Shown here: positions 44,898 to 53,414 of the stretch, piece by piece
How the letters are laid out: the number at the start of each line of letters is the position of its first letter
Position numbering within the stretch: the stretch's first letter is position 1
Assembly (NCBI GenBank): GCA_964458265.1
Contig: CAYWIF010000007.1
Span: 1-64,000 of the forward strand
Origin: JAGVSR01 sp964458265
Lineage (GTDB): Bacteria > Pseudomonadota > Alphaproteobacteria > Rhizobiales > Hyphomicrobiaceae
DNA length: 64,000 nucleotides
Direction of reading: 5' to 3'
Translations under genes and position numbers: made by a program
Notes under the pieces: generated by a model
Seen by the model: only the letters and a program-made list of their open reading frames with translations
The model's database searches: none
What the model was told of the DNA's origin: nothing

Positions 44898-46256
44898 TCA
44901 GCGCGGTCCGGCAGCTTTCAGCCGCAGGACCGCGCTGAACGTATTTTCAGTGCGTTCGAACCCGATCGCGCCATCCCAGGCGTCGGCGATCTCGGCCACG
45001 ATCGCAAGTCCCAGACCGGAACCAGGTTTTGACGTATCGAGCCGGTGGCCGCGGGACAAAACATCGGTTTGAAATTCTTCCGGTATGCCGGGTCCGTCAT
45101 CACTGATGCGCAAGACAACTTGGCCGCCGCTCTCTTCGGCGGAAATTACGATGTGTTCGCGCGCATGGCGGGCAGCATTCTCAATCAAGCCGCCGGCCGC
45201 CTCGGCCAAATCATCCGGATGGATGGCGACACGCAGGTTTTCGGGAACCTCGATGCGCCACTGCCGGGCGATCCCGTCCGGCGTTTTGCGGACGACGTTG
45301 ACCACGCGGTCCACGCAAACCTTCAATTCTGACGTGACGAAGCTGCCGCTGGATTTGAGGCGCGCTTTGGCGAGTTGGCGCTCGACGTGGCGCTGCATGG
45401 TTTCCGTGGCGGCGGCGATGTCGGCCGAGATTTCGGTTTCACCTTTCACCTTCAGTTTCGCAACGCCGCCGATCAGCACCTGAATCGGCGTGTTGAGCCC
45501 GTGCGCGAGATCGGCGGCGCGCGCGCGGGCTGTTTCGATCTGACGGTCGCGGGCGTCCAACAGCGTATCGATCTCGCGCGTCAGCGGCTGCACTTCTTCG
45601 GGAAAGTCATGACCCAACCTCTGCGCCGTGCCCGAGCGAATGGCGGCGATGCGTTCCCTGATGCTGGCAAGAGGGCGCAGGCCGAGCGAGACTTGAATCC
45701 AGGCCGCGGCGGCCAACAGCGCGCCGAGAAGAAAAAGAAAAGGGGTGAGCGAGGTGGCGAAACCGAAGACCGCCTTATTCACGTCAGTCTCGTCGATGGC
45801 GGCGGCAATGCGGACCCGTTCGCGCCCAAGGCGTGCCGGCAGTTCGACGCGCTTTTCCAGAACGTAGAGGGTCTGGTCCGAAGGTCCGGCAACGCGATGG
45901 TGGTGGGCGTGATCGTCGACGGATGACGGGGCCGGGAGCGTGATCGTGAAATCCCACAGCGACCGGGAGCGCAGGACGGCGTCCGTCGATTCGAAGTTTG
46001 TCTGCCAATAGAGGCCCGACAGGGGACGGCTAAAGCGCGGATCGGCGGGCGATGTGGCGACGAGGAATTGGCCTTGCGGCCCGCGATCTATCCCAGCGAT
46101 CAACTGATCGATGTGGGCGGACAGTTCCTGGTCGATCCAGTTTTTGACGTGGCGTTCGAACAGCAGCGAAAGCGCAACGGCGGCGATCGCCATGGCACAG
46201 AGCAGGAAGGCGGTTGCGCCGAGCAGCAGGCGGAGTTTGAGCGAACCCGCCGTCAC
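44898..46256 (-). CDS. Sensor histidine kinase, PhoQ-like, with His-rich periplasmic loop
   Basis: 452 aa. Membrane segments ~10-33 and ~167-190 flank a ~130-residue periplasmic sensor that contains a DHAHHH cluster (115-120). HAMP (~190-240), DHp H-box DLAHGLNTP with phosphorylated H252, N-box IENAARHA, and G-boxes DDGPGIP and GSGLGLAIV. The histidine cluster suggests metal binding. It overlaps the response regulator gene by four bases, so they form an operon with the upstream PepSY gene. Confidence 0.93.
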   Translation of the reverse strand: MTAGSLKLRLLLGATAFLLCAMAIAAVALSLLFERHVKNWIDQELSAHIDQLIAGIDRGPQGQFLVATSPADPRFSRPLSGLYWQTNFESTDAVLRSRSLWDFTITLPAPSSVDDHAHHHRVAGPSDQTLYVLEKRVELPARLGRERVRIAAAIDETDVNKAVFGFATSLTPFLFLLGALLAAAAWIQVSLGLRPLASIRERIAAIRSGTAQRLGHDFPEEVQPLTREIDTLLDARDRQIETARARAADLAHGLNTPIQVLIGGVAKLKVKGETEISADIAAATETMQRHVERQLAKARLKSSGSFVTSELKVCVDRVVNVVRKTPDGIARQWRIEVPENLRVAIHPDDLAEAAGGLIENAARHAREHIVISAEESGGQVVLRISDDGPGIPEEFQTDVLSRGHRLDTSKPGSGLGLAIVAEIADAWDGAIGFERTENTFSAVLRLKAAGPR

Positions 46257-46918
46257 GTTTCGCCGTCCGGGATGAGGTAGCCAAATCCGCGCCGGTTTTC
46301 GATGGAATTCGGGCCAAGCTTCTTGCGCGTGCGCATGAGGAGGGCTTCGAGCGCGTTGGCTTCGCGGGAGTCCTCGTCGCCGTAGAGGTGTTCGAGAAGT
46401 TCAGCGGGAGGCACGACGCGACCCTTGTTGTGGGCCAGAAAAGAGACCAGCCGGTATTCCAGAGCAGTCAAAGAAATTGCAGCGCCATTGACGGTCACGC
46501 GCATGAGCCGCGTATCGACCGCGATCGGGCCGGCTGCGATGATTGCGCTGGCGTGGCCGGCCGAGCGGCGGATGAGGCCGCGCACGCGGGCGACGAGTTC
46601 GGGCATCTGGAACGGCTTTGGCAAATAGTCGTCGGCGCCCGCGTCGATGCCTTCGACACGTTCCGGCCAGGAGCCGCGGGCGGTGAGGATGAGCACGGGC
46701 AACGTGCGGCCGGCCGCGCGCCATCGTTTCAGGACGGTGAGGCCATCGAGTTGCGGCAGGCCCAAATCGAGAACCGCGAGATCGAACGTTTCGGTGTCGC
46801 CCTTGAACCAGGCTTCTTCGCCGTCGGCGGCGAATTCGCAGAGGTAGCCCGCTTCGTTGAGCGCCGTGCCGACGTCGGCCGCGATCCGGGCGTCGTCTTC
46901 GACCACTAGTATTCGCAT
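46253..46918 (-). CDS. OmpR/PhoP-type response regulator
   Basis: 221 aa. Receiver domain with acidic pocket EDD (8-10), phosphorylated D51 (LAVLDLGLP), T79 region LILTARG and K101 (YLPKPF). The C-terminal winged helix (~125-218) includes SLTALEYRLVSFLAHNKGRVV and RGFGYLIP. ATG 46918 overlaps the PepSY stop by one base. It is the natural candidate to bind the symmetric repeats at 47268-47306. Confidence 0.95.
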   Translation of the reverse strand: MRILVVEDDARIAADVGTALNEAGYLCEFAADGEEAWFKGDTETFDLAVLDLGLPQLDGLTVLKRWRAAGRTLPVLILTARGSWPERVEGIDAGADDYLPKPFQMPELVARVRGLIRRSAGHASAIIAAGPIAVDTRLMRVTVNGAAISLTALEYRLVSFLAHNKGRVVPPAELLEHLYGDEDSREANALEALLMRTRKKLGPNSIENRRGFGYLIPDGET

Positions 46919-47244
46919 CAATCGTCGTCTTCGATTTTGAGAAGTTCTCCCGTGGCGGCGTCGAGTTCGACTTCCTGCACACGGCCGTTCGGGCGGAGCA
47001 CCTTGAGGTCGTATTTGATGATCCCGTCGTCGTATTCGAGTTCGGTCTCGATCAGCTTGCCGGGCACGACGTCCGCGATGCGATCCAGGATGGTTTCGAG
47101 GGACAGAATGCGCCCGCTTTCCACCAACCGCCGGGCGGCCTCGTGACCGATGTCGTCGTCATCGGCGCGCACGGTTGACGCCGCACCGATTGCCAAGGCG
47201 GCGGCAGCGACAACACCTGCAAGTCTTTTCATCGACCTCGACAT
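46918..47244 (-). CDS. PepSY-domain periplasmic protein
   Basis: 108 aa. Signal peptide (to about STVRA, residue 27), then a single PepSY domain: HEAARRLVESGRILSLETIL, ELEYDDGIIKYDLKVLRPNG, VQEVELDAATGELLKIEDDD. PepSY proteins are small periplasmic inhibitors or sensors often encoded with two-component systems. First gene of PepSY-RR-HK. ATG 47232 is an alternative start. Confidence 0.88.
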   Translation of the reverse strand: MSRSMKRLAGVVAAAALAIGAASTVRADDDDIGHEAARRLVESGRILSLETILDRIADVVPGKLIETELEYDDGIIKYDLKVLRPNGRVQEVELDAATGELLKIEDDD

Positions 47245-47267
47245 GATGCCTTTTTCGCGCTTGCAGG

Positions 47268-47306
47268 CTGACAGGGGCCTGACAGCGGGGGTCAGTGGGG
47301 TGTCAG
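47268..47306. promoter_or_regulatory. Symmetric four-site operator between two PepSY genes
   Basis: CTGAC at 47268-47272 and 47279-47283; GTCAG at 47291-47295 and 47302-47306. Units within each arm repeat every 11 bp, and all four are mirror images about base 47287. Direct repeats of ~11 bp are the usual target of OmpR/PhoB-type dimers; one arm faces each divergent PepSY gene. Confidence 0.65.
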
Positions 47307-47372
47307 GGTGGGGATGGCAAAGTCGGCCTCATGCTGGCGACCCTGCCAGTGATCATGACAGGAGACCAAACC

Positions 47373-47651
47373 ATGCGCAAATTCGCACTCGCGGCCGCCG
47401 TGCTCGCCACCGCCGGCCTTAGCGCCCCGCTGCGCGCCGATGACGACCGCAACCGGCTGAACGTGCCGTCAGCTGACTGGAAGTCGGCGGCTGAGATCAA
47501 GGATCGGATGGTTTCGGCCGGCTACTCGGTGCGCGAAATCGAGACGGACGACGGCGTTTACGAAGTCGATGTCGTCGACAAGGACGGCACGAAGATGGAA
47601 CTTCACGTTCATCCGGCGACGGGCGAAATCCTGCGCGGTTACGACGACTAA
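47373..47651 (+). CDS. PepSY-domain periplasmic protein, divergent copy
   Basis: 92 aa. Signal peptide MRKFALAAAVLATAGLSAPLRA; mature part: SADWKSAAEIKDRMVSAGYS, VREIETDDGVYEVDVVDKDG, MELHVHPATGEILRGYDD. Related in fold to the PepSY protein encoded across the shared promoter. AGGAGA 8-13 nt before ATG 47373. Probably a regulon member of the adjacent two-component system. Confidence 0.88.
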   Translation: MRKFALAAAVLATAGLSAPLRADDDRNRLNVPSADWKSAAEIKDRMVSAGYSVREIETDDGVYEVDVVDKDGTKMELHVHPATGEILRGYDD

Positions 47652-47674
47652 CCCCTTGCATTCGGCACGATGCG

Positions 47675-47709
47675 AAAAGGCCCGGCTTTCCAGCCGGGCC
47701 TTACTTTTT
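47675..47709. terminator. Bidirectional terminator between PepSY gene and trxB
   Basis: 11-bp stem AAGGCCCGGCT/AGCCGGGCCTT (47677-47687 with 47692-47702), TTCC loop, T-rich tail TTACTTTTT on plus and AAAA before the stem giving Ts on minus. Confidence 0.85.
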
Positions 47710-47743
47710 GCCGATCAGAACGCTTCGGCAAGCACGCTGGTCA

Positions 47744-48709
47744 TTACTCGGCGGCTGCGGCGTGGACGTTTGCGTGAGCGAGGAAGCGTTCGGCTTCCAG
47801 CGCCGCCATGCAGCCCATGCCGGCCGCGGTGACGGCCTGGCGGTAGGTTTCGTCTTTCACGTCGCCGGCGGCGAACACGCCGGGAATGTCGGTCGCCGTG
47901 GAATCCGGCTTGGTGATGAGGTAGCCGCCGGGCGTCATCGGCAATTGACCCTTGAACAGTTCGGTGGCCGGCGAATGGCCGATGGCGATGAAGACGCCGT
48001 CCGTCTTGTGGTCGGTGACCTTGCCGGTCTTGACGTTCTTCAAGCGCACGCCTGTGACCGTCTTCGGGTCGGCGTTGCCGGTGATTTCCTCGATGGCGGA
48101 ATCCCAGATCACTTCGATCTTGGGGTTCTTCATCAGCCGGTCTTGAAGGATTTTTTCCGCGCGGAAGCTGTCGCGGCGATGGACGACCGTGACCTTGCTG
48201 GCGAAGTTCGTGAGGAACAGCGCTTCTTCAACGGCGGTGTTGCCGCCGCCCACGACCACGACGTTCTTGCCCTTGTAGAAGAAGCCGTCGCAGGTCGCGC
48301 AGGCCGATACGCCGAAGCCCTTGAAGTTGTCTTCCGAAGGGATTCCCAACCAGCGCGCCTGGGCGCCCGTGCAGATGATGAGGACGTCGCAGGTGTAGGT
48401 GTCGCCGCTGTCGCCTTCGAGACGAAACGGCCGGTTCTTCAAGTCCACCTTGACGATGTGGTCCATGATGTTTTCGGTGCCGACGTGCTCGGCCTGGGCG
48501 CGCATCTGCTCCATGAGCCAGGGGCCCTGGATCACGTCGGCAAAGCCCGGGTAGTTTTCCACGTCGGTGGTGATGGTGAGCTGGCCACCCGGCTGACTGC
48601 CCTGGATCATGACCGGCTTCAACATCGCGCGGGCCGCATAGATCGCGGCGGTGTAGCCGGCCGGACCGGAGCCGAGGATGATTACCTTGGAGTGCCTGGT
48701 GGGGGTCAT
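47744..48709 (-). CDS. trxB: Thioredoxin-disulfide reductase
   Basis: 321 aa FAD/NADPH enzyme that reduces thioredoxin. FAD loop GSGPAGYTAAIYAAR, GGQLTITTDVENYPGF, redox CATC (137-140), NADPH loop VGGGNTAVEEALFL with HRRDSFRAEKIL, and GVFAAGDVKDETYRQAVTAAGMGCMAALEAE. ATG 48709 starts the conserved part. Confidence 0.97.
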   Translation of the reverse strand: MTPTRHSKVIILGSGPAGYTAAIYAARAMLKPVMIQGSQPGGQLTITTDVENYPGFADVIQGPWLMEQMRAQAEHVGTENIMDHIVKVDLKNRPFRLEGDSGDTYTCDVLIICTGAQARWLGIPSEDNFKGFGVSACATCDGFFYKGKNVVVVGGGNTAVEEALFLTNFASKVTVVHRRDSFRAEKILQDRLMKNPKIEVIWDSAIEEITGNADPKTVTGVRLKNVKTGKVTDHKTDGVFIAIGHSPATELFKGQLPMTPGGYLITKPDSTATDIPGVFAAGDVKDETYRQAVTAAGMGCMAALEAERFLAHANVHAAAAE

Positions 48710-48841
48710 GATCGATTTCCAGTGGAAGCGCCGCGTTGGATGCGGCACCCAGCCCTACGAACGAATAGGGGGCCGCGTTTCACATGGGGCTTCATATAGC
48801 GCTGCGGGGGCGGTTGTGCGAGACCCCGGCGGCCCGAGCGA

Positions 48842-49807
48842 TCAGTCGCGCAGGAGAAAGCCGATGGCCGCGCGTACAACTTGGGGAGAAGAGAGGATTT
48901 TCCGGTGGCCGGTGCCGTCGAAGGGCATCAGTTCGGCGGTGGGACAGTTTTGCACGATGGCCTCGGAATGCTCGAAGGGGATTTCGAGGTCGTCGCGGGA
49001 GTGAATGAGCAGGGCAGGGCGATTGGCGGCACGCAGCAGGTGCGAGGCCGTAAAGGTCGGCAAACGGCGATGCGCGATCCGCTCCAGATGGCGTTCGAAG
49101 TTGACGCGGGCGGCCGGCGTCATACTGCGGGCATCGGCGAACTCGCGCGTGATTTCGCCGAACTCGTCGGGCGGACCGATGAGCACGTAGCGCTTGAAGT
49201 CGTACTTGCGGCGAAAGGGTGGGCCGCCGCCGCCGGCATGAAGCACCGCGAAGCAGCCCATCGAATGGGCGAGCGCGTAGTCGGGCTGGAAGGCATCCGC
49301 CACGCGCAGAACCGATTCGGTGTAGTCGACGAGGCTCGCGCGCGTGCGCTTGCATTTGCCGTGGGCCGGAGCATCGAGAAGAACCGCGCGGGCGCCCATG
49401 TGGCGGAGGCGTTCGCCGAACAGCGTCATGAACGACGCCTCGGCGGTCCAACCATGAGCCACGAGAATGGTCGCGCGCGGTGTATCGGTTTCGGGTTCGA
49501 AGACGTAGACGGGGATATCGCCGTGGGGTGAGGGTACGGTGTGGCGGTGCGCGTCCTTCAGAAACCGTCGCGCGCGGCGAACCAGGAACGTGTGGCCGGC
49601 TTCGCGCCGCTCAGACCGATGCGGTTCGCAGAAATGGCGGTATGCGAGATCGCCCGCACGCTGTGGGGAGCGGCGGCTCAACTCCGATAGGTCAGGCACG
49701 TCGGCTGAGGCCCAGACACGCGAAGGAACCGGGCGTCCGACGATACGCTTCTGAGGCAACACGATGGGCCGCCCTGCGAGTGAACTTTGATCGACGATCT
49801 GCAGCAT
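48842..49807 (-). CDS. Alpha/beta hydrolase
   Basis: 321 aa. HGW oxyanion segment (ILVAHGWTAEASFM), nucleophile in AHSMGCF (S182), acid in IHSRDDLEIPFE and the His in FDGTGHRKILSSP. N-terminal ~85 residues are basic and of unknown role. No signal peptide. ATG 49807 is chosen; the frame extends to 50197 antisense to the metallopeptidase gene. Substrate unknown. Confidence 0.82.
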   Translation of the reverse strand: MLQIVDQSSLAGRPIVLPQKRIVGRPVPSRVWASADVPDLSELSRRSPQRAGDLAYRHFCEPHRSERREAGHTFLVRRARRFLKDAHRHTVPSPHGDIPVYVFEPETDTPRATILVAHGWTAEASFMTLFGERLRHMGARAVLLDAPAHGKCKRTRASLVDYTESVLRVADAFQPDYALAHSMGCFAVLHAGGGGPPFRRKYDFKRYVLIGPPDEFGEITREFADARSMTPAARVNFERHLERIAHRRLPTFTASHLLRAANRPALLIHSRDDLEIPFEHSEAIVQNCPTAELMPFDGTGHRKILSSPQVVRAAIGFLLRD

Positions 49808-50024
49808 ACCGGGAAAACTGCGGCTCAGCGGCCCGGTTCCCCGTCTTGTAGGTGGTAGCTTACCAGTTCTGATCGCCAATCGAGTGGCCGTGCGGTCGCA
49901 GCGACGTTTGCGGCGGGTGTGCGACACCTTCTTCTTGTGACCCAATGCCTGCGATGCTATGGCCCGCCCCCGGTGTCCGGCCGGGGCGAATTCATTGCGG
50001 GCGGCGTGAACAGCGGGGACGGTC

Positions 50025-50441
50025 ATGGCCGACGACATCGACTGGGGTTCCGCTACCGCGCCGACGCTGGCCACGTTCGAAGTGCTGGCGACGCAAGCAT
50101 GGAACCGGCTGCCCGCAGATTTCCGGCAGATGTGCGGCGACCTCGTCATCCGCTGCGAAGATTTCGCCATCGACGAGGTGCTCGACGAGCTCGGCATCGA
50201 AAGCCCGTTCGATCTGATGGGGCTTTATCAAGGCGTAAGCCTCGACAAGAAAAGCGTTTCCGATACGCCGCGCGAGCCGGACATGGTGTTTTTGTACCGC
50301 CGGGCGATCCTCGATTACTGGGCCGACGAGGGCGAGACGCTGGGCGACCTCATCACGCATGTGCTCGTGCATGAGATTGGGCACCACTTCGGTTTTTCGG
50401 ACGCCGATATGGAAGAGATCGAGCAGGAAGCAATGGGCTGA
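50025..50441 (+). CDS. Metallopeptidase family protein (minimal zincin)
   Basis: 138 aa, matching the small bacterial metallopeptidase family (DUF1025-type): HVLVHEIGHHFGFSDADMEEIE with HEIGH at 116-120, and a compact helical N-half. These are zinc-dependent by motif, with no known substrate. No signal peptide. The next gene also encodes an HExxH protein. Confidence 0.85.
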   Translation: MADDIDWGSATAPTLATFEVLATQAWNRLPADFRQMCGDLVIRCEDFAIDEVLDELGIESPFDLMGLYQGVSLDKKSVSDTPREPDMVFLYRRAILDYWADEGETLGDLITHVLVHEIGHHFGFSDADMEEIEQEAMG

Positions 50442-50583
50442 GAACCGGGCAGATTCTGGCGCTGATGCCGGCACAACACGCCGGCAGCGATACGGACGGA
50501 CCGGGGCTTGCACTGAGAGGACGCATGGGCAATGGTAGGCTCATACGTCGCCTGTTGACGGGAAGAATTTTTCCGGAACGATC

Positions 50584-51096
50584 ATGGCTTTAGGACGAAT
50601 TGCGCTCAGTCTGTTGGCCGGGTTCTTAATGGCCGGGTCCGTGCCGTCGGCAGCCGACGACAGCGTGCCCACACCGGAAGAGTATTCCGCGCATGTCGGC
50701 GGCGCGCCGATCCTCAAGCCGGGCGAACTGACGCTCGACGGCCGGCGGCAGGTGTGCGGTCAGAGACCGACCGTGATCGACAGGAATCTCGATGACTACG
50801 GTGCGGCCTATCCGGGCTTCCTGATCCTCAACCCAAAGCTGATGGACCGGGTTTCGACCCCGGTGAAACTGTGGATCTACGCGCACGAGTGCGGCCATCA
50901 GTTCCGCGGACCCGACGAGGAAACGGCGGACTGCTTTGCCGTGCAGCGCGGCCGCCGCCAAGGCTGGCTGACGGAAGGCGGCCTTGAAGAAGTGTGCAAA
51001 TTCATCGCTCCGGCCAAGGGGTCCAGCATGCACCTGTCCGGCTCCCACCGCTGCGAATACATGCGCAAGTGCTACGCGGACCCCACAATCCGCTGA
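50584..51096 (+). CDS. Secreted HExxH-containing hypothetical protein
   Basis: 170 aa. Signal peptide (cleaved near SAADD, ~residue 24). A zinc-protease motif HECGH sits at 101-105 (IYAHECGHQFRGPDEETADCFAVQRG), with a downstream E/D-rich EETADCF that could supply the third ligand. Several cysteines (C58, C103, C117, C138, C155, C162) may form disulfides. I cannot name the family. ATG 50584 is 142 bp after the minimal zincin gene. Confidence 0.65.
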   Translation: MALGRIALSLLAGFLMAGSVPSAADDSVPTPEEYSAHVGGAPILKPGELTLDGRRQVCGQRPTVIDRNLDDYGAAYPGFLILNPKLMDRVSTPVKLWIYAHECGHQFRGPDEETADCFAVQRGRRQGWLTEGGLEEVCKFIAPAKGSSMHLSGSHRCEYMRKCYADPTIR

Positions 51097-51177
51097 AGAG
51101 TTATCCCCGCCGTTGCAACCGCCCGTAGGCTGGTCCCGTTGATCCGGCGCTTCGCCGGATTGCGGGCGGGGCCGTCC

Positions 51178-51618
51178 ATGCGCGTTGCGGATTATTCGAA
51201 ACGAATTCTGGCGTTGGCCGAAATCCTCCACCGGTGGGCTGGGCAATTGATGAAACTCGACGGCGCGCGGCGCGAGAAGGTGGCGCGTTATGCCGAGGAA
51301 ATCGCCGCGACCTTGGCACGGGCGGCAGAGGCGCATTTGAAGCTGGACGCAGACCCTTCCTGCGCACAGGCCCAGCGGGCTCTGGTGCGCGAATTCGGGC
51401 GGATTTCGGGATATCTGGAAACCATTGTCGGCGTGCTGCATCGCCATCTTGACGGGCGCAAGCTGGCTGGCGTTAAAAGGCGGCTCGAACTGCTTCGTCC
51501 GACCGAGCCGGCGGTTCGTCCTCCGGCTCTCCCCGCCGGCCTGCACCATGCGGCGGGCGACCGGCTGACGGCGGCGGAAGGTTATTTCAGGGCTCTCGCC
51601 GATGCATTGCGGGCGTAA
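51178..51618 (+). CDS. Hypothetical helical protein
   Basis: 146 aa from ATG 51178. Almost entirely amphipathic helices (YSKRILALAEILHRWAGQLM, REKVARYAEEIAATLARAAE, GRISGYLETIVGVLHRHLDG). No signal peptide or motif recognised. It lies just before leuD (28 bp), and a hairpin (ATCCGGCG/CGCCGGAT, 51142-51160) precedes it. Confidence 0.55.
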   Translation: MRVADYSKRILALAEILHRWAGQLMKLDGARREKVARYAEEIAATLARAAEAHLKLDADPSCAQAQRALVREFGRISGYLETIVGVLHRHLDGRKLAGVKRRLELLRPTEPAVRPPALPAGLHHAAGDRLTAAEGYFRALADALRA

Positions 51619-51646
51619 CGGACGCGCGCCCGCCGAAGAGGATGCG

Positions 51647-52255
51647 ATGGACAAATTCGTCAAGCTTACCGGGGTCGCCGCCCCGCTGCCGCTGCGCAAC
51701 ATCGACACCGACATGATCATTCCCAAGCAGTTCCTGAAGACAATCAAGCGAACGGGGCTCGGCAAGTCGCTGTTCTTCGAGATGCGCTATGACAATGCGA
51801 CGGGCCGCGAGATCGAGGATTTCGTGCTCAATAAGCCGGCGTATCGCAATGCGCAGATTCTGGTGACCGGCGAGAACTTCGGCTGCGGGTCCTCGCGCGA
51901 ACATGCGCCGTGGGCGCTCCTCGATTTCGGCATCCGTTGCGTCATCGCGCCAGACTTCGCCGATATTTTCTATAACAACTGCTTCCAGAACGGCATCCTT
52001 CCGATCAAGCTGCCGCAAGAGGACGTCGACAAACTGATGGACGATGCGCAGCGGGGAGCGAATGCCACGCTGACGGTCGATCTGGAAGCGCAGGAGATCA
52101 GGGGACCGGACGGCGGCGTGATCAAGTTCGAGATCGATCCGTTCCGCAAGCATTGCCTGCTCAATGGGCTGGATGCGGTCGGGCTTACCATGCAGAAGCA
52201 GGGTGCGATCAAATCGTTCGAGGAGAAGACGGCCGCCTCGCGTCCATGGTTGTGA
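51647..52255 (+). CDS. leuD: 3-isopropylmalate dehydratase small subunit
   Basis: 202 aa. LPLRNIDTDMIIPKQFLKTI, VTGENFGCGSSREHAPWAL, APDFADIFYNNCFQNGILPI. Supplies the substrate-binding swivelling domain to LeuC. GAAGAGGA before ATG 51647. leuC is ~9 kb away on the opposite strand; no leuB follows here, a VOC gene does. Confidence 0.96.
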   Translation: MDKFVKLTGVAAPLPLRNIDTDMIIPKQFLKTIKRTGLGKSLFFEMRYDNATGREIEDFVLNKPAYRNAQILVTGENFGCGSSREHAPWALLDFGIRCVIAPDFADIFYNNCFQNGILPIKLPQEDVDKLMDDAQRGANATLTVDLEAQEIRGPDGGVIKFEIDPFRKHCLLNGLDAVGLTMQKQGAIKSFEEKTAASRPWL

Positions 52256-52269
52256 ACGGAGGACCAAAA

Positions 52270-52665
52270 ATGGCCAAAGCAGTTCACATGATGGTGCGCG
52301 TGCTGGACGAGGCGCGCTCGGTTGATTTTTATTCGCAGTGTTTCGGATTGAAAATTGCCGAACGGCGTGAGTGGCCGGATTTCTCACTCACCTACATGAG
52401 CAATCCGGAAAACGACTTCGAAGTGGAATTGACGGTCAACAAGGGACGGACGGAGCCCTATGATCCGGGCAACGGGTATGGGCACGTTGCGTTCGTGGTC
52501 GATGACCTGGATGCCGAGCACGCGCGAATCAAGGCCGCGGGCTACAGCCCGAAGGACATCAAGGAAATGACCCACGACGGCCAGCCGTTCGGGCGGTTCT
52601 TCTTCATCGATGATCCCGACGGCTACAAGATCGAAGTGCTCCAACGCCGCGGCCGGTTCAAGTGA
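52270..52665 (+). CDS. VOC family protein (glyoxalase I-like)
   Basis: 131 aa. One vicinal-oxygen-chelate unit pair: AVHMMVRVLDEARSVDFYSQCFGLKI, EVELTVNKG, YGHVAFVVDDLDAEHARIKAAGY, FFFIDDPDGYKIEVLQR. The H-E-H-E metal set fits lactoylglutathione lyase, and gshB and a GST are present in the genome. GGAGGA is 7 nt before ATG 52270. The stop overlaps the next gene (GTGA). Confidence 0.87.
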   Translation: MAKAVHMMVRVLDEARSVDFYSQCFGLKIAERREWPDFSLTYMSNPENDFEVELTVNKGRTEPYDPGNGYGHVAFVVDDLDAEHARIKAAGYSPKDIKEMTHDGQPFGRFFFIDDPDGYKIEVLQRRGRFK

Positions 52666-52871
52666 GCGACGAACTCAAATTCGATGCGGCGATGATGGGG
52701 CGGCTCGCGCAGGCCTTGGCGTTCATCTGCGGAGCGGACCATCCGGCGACGGTCGCGCTGAAAAAGGCTGCGGAAACCGGCGCGGAAAAGGATGCCAAAG
52801 CGGCGCGCGCCCAATTCCTGAAAGTGAAGCCCAACGAGCGGCGCGCGGCGCTGGCGATGCTCGACGACTGA
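52662..52871 (+). CDS. Small conserved-type hypothetical protein
   Basis: 69 aa. GTG start overlaps the VOC stop by four bases, which argues for translation. Mostly helical (AAMMGRLAQALAFICGADHP, TVALKKAAETGAEKDAKAAR). No known motif. Confidence 0.6.
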   Translation: MSDELKFDAAMMGRLAQALAFICGADHPATVALKKAAETGAEKDAKAARAQFLKVKPNERRAALAMLDD

Positions 52872-52880
52872 CCCCTGCCT

Positions 52881-53384
52881 TTAGGCTATTGCGGGCGGTG
52901 TGCTGCGGGCCAGCATCAGGGCATCGCGAAGTGCGACGGCAAAGTCCTTTTTCTCCTCGGCATTGAGGAAGCGCGCGAACTCGAATTCATTGCCGTGCGC
53001 TGCGAGTTTGAGATCGGCACTCCCGTCCGGCCACTCGTTGAGCAGCACGCGGACCCAATAAGGGTTGAAGTCGAAGGAGCGGCTGCGGCCGGACGGCTGG
53101 ACCTGCGTGATCTTCAACAACTCGGGCGACAGCTCCACCAGTTCATAGGCCTTGCCGGAGCGATAGTTGACTTTGAAGGCGATGTAGATCGCCAGGACGT
53201 CTAACCCGTAGAAGCCCAAAACCGGCCAGGCGCCAATCAGGTAGAAAGCGATGCCTGTTGCCGCGCTCACGAAACCGATGAATGCGAGCAGGATCAGGAA
53301 TCCTCCGTGGGGTAGAGACCGGTGAGGATGGAGGATCGCCCGGAAGGTCCGGGACTCTTGCGTGGTGGCCGGGTTTGCCGTCAT
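52881..53384 (-). CDS. DUF2244 family membrane protein
   Basis: 167 aa. RTFRAILHPHRSLPHGGFLILL opens the family; two membrane segments (~30-50, ~57-75), then LVELSPELLKITQVQPSGRSRSFDFNPYWVRVLL and a C-terminal helix. Function unknown. ATG 53384 gives a family-like length. Divergent from nth with only 30 bp between starts. Confidence 0.82.
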   Translation of the reverse strand: MTANPATTQESRTFRAILHPHRSLPHGGFLILLAFIGFVSAATGIAFYLIGAWPVLGFYGLDVLAIYIAFKVNYRSGKAYELVELSPELLKITQVQPSGRSRSFDFNPYWVRVLLNEWPDGSADLKLAAHGNEFEFARFLNAEEKKDFAVALRDALMLARSTPPAIA

Positions 53385-53414
53385 GTCGAGATGCTTTGCT
53401 GCTGGTCCGATCGC

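Noticed and set aside
49808..50197. N-terminal extension of the alpha/beta hydrolase frame
   Set aside because: It runs antisense into the metallopeptidase gene and shows no hydrolase features.
51142..51160. Hairpin before 51178 as terminator
   Set aside because: No T-run follows the stem on either strand; could be a leader structure only.
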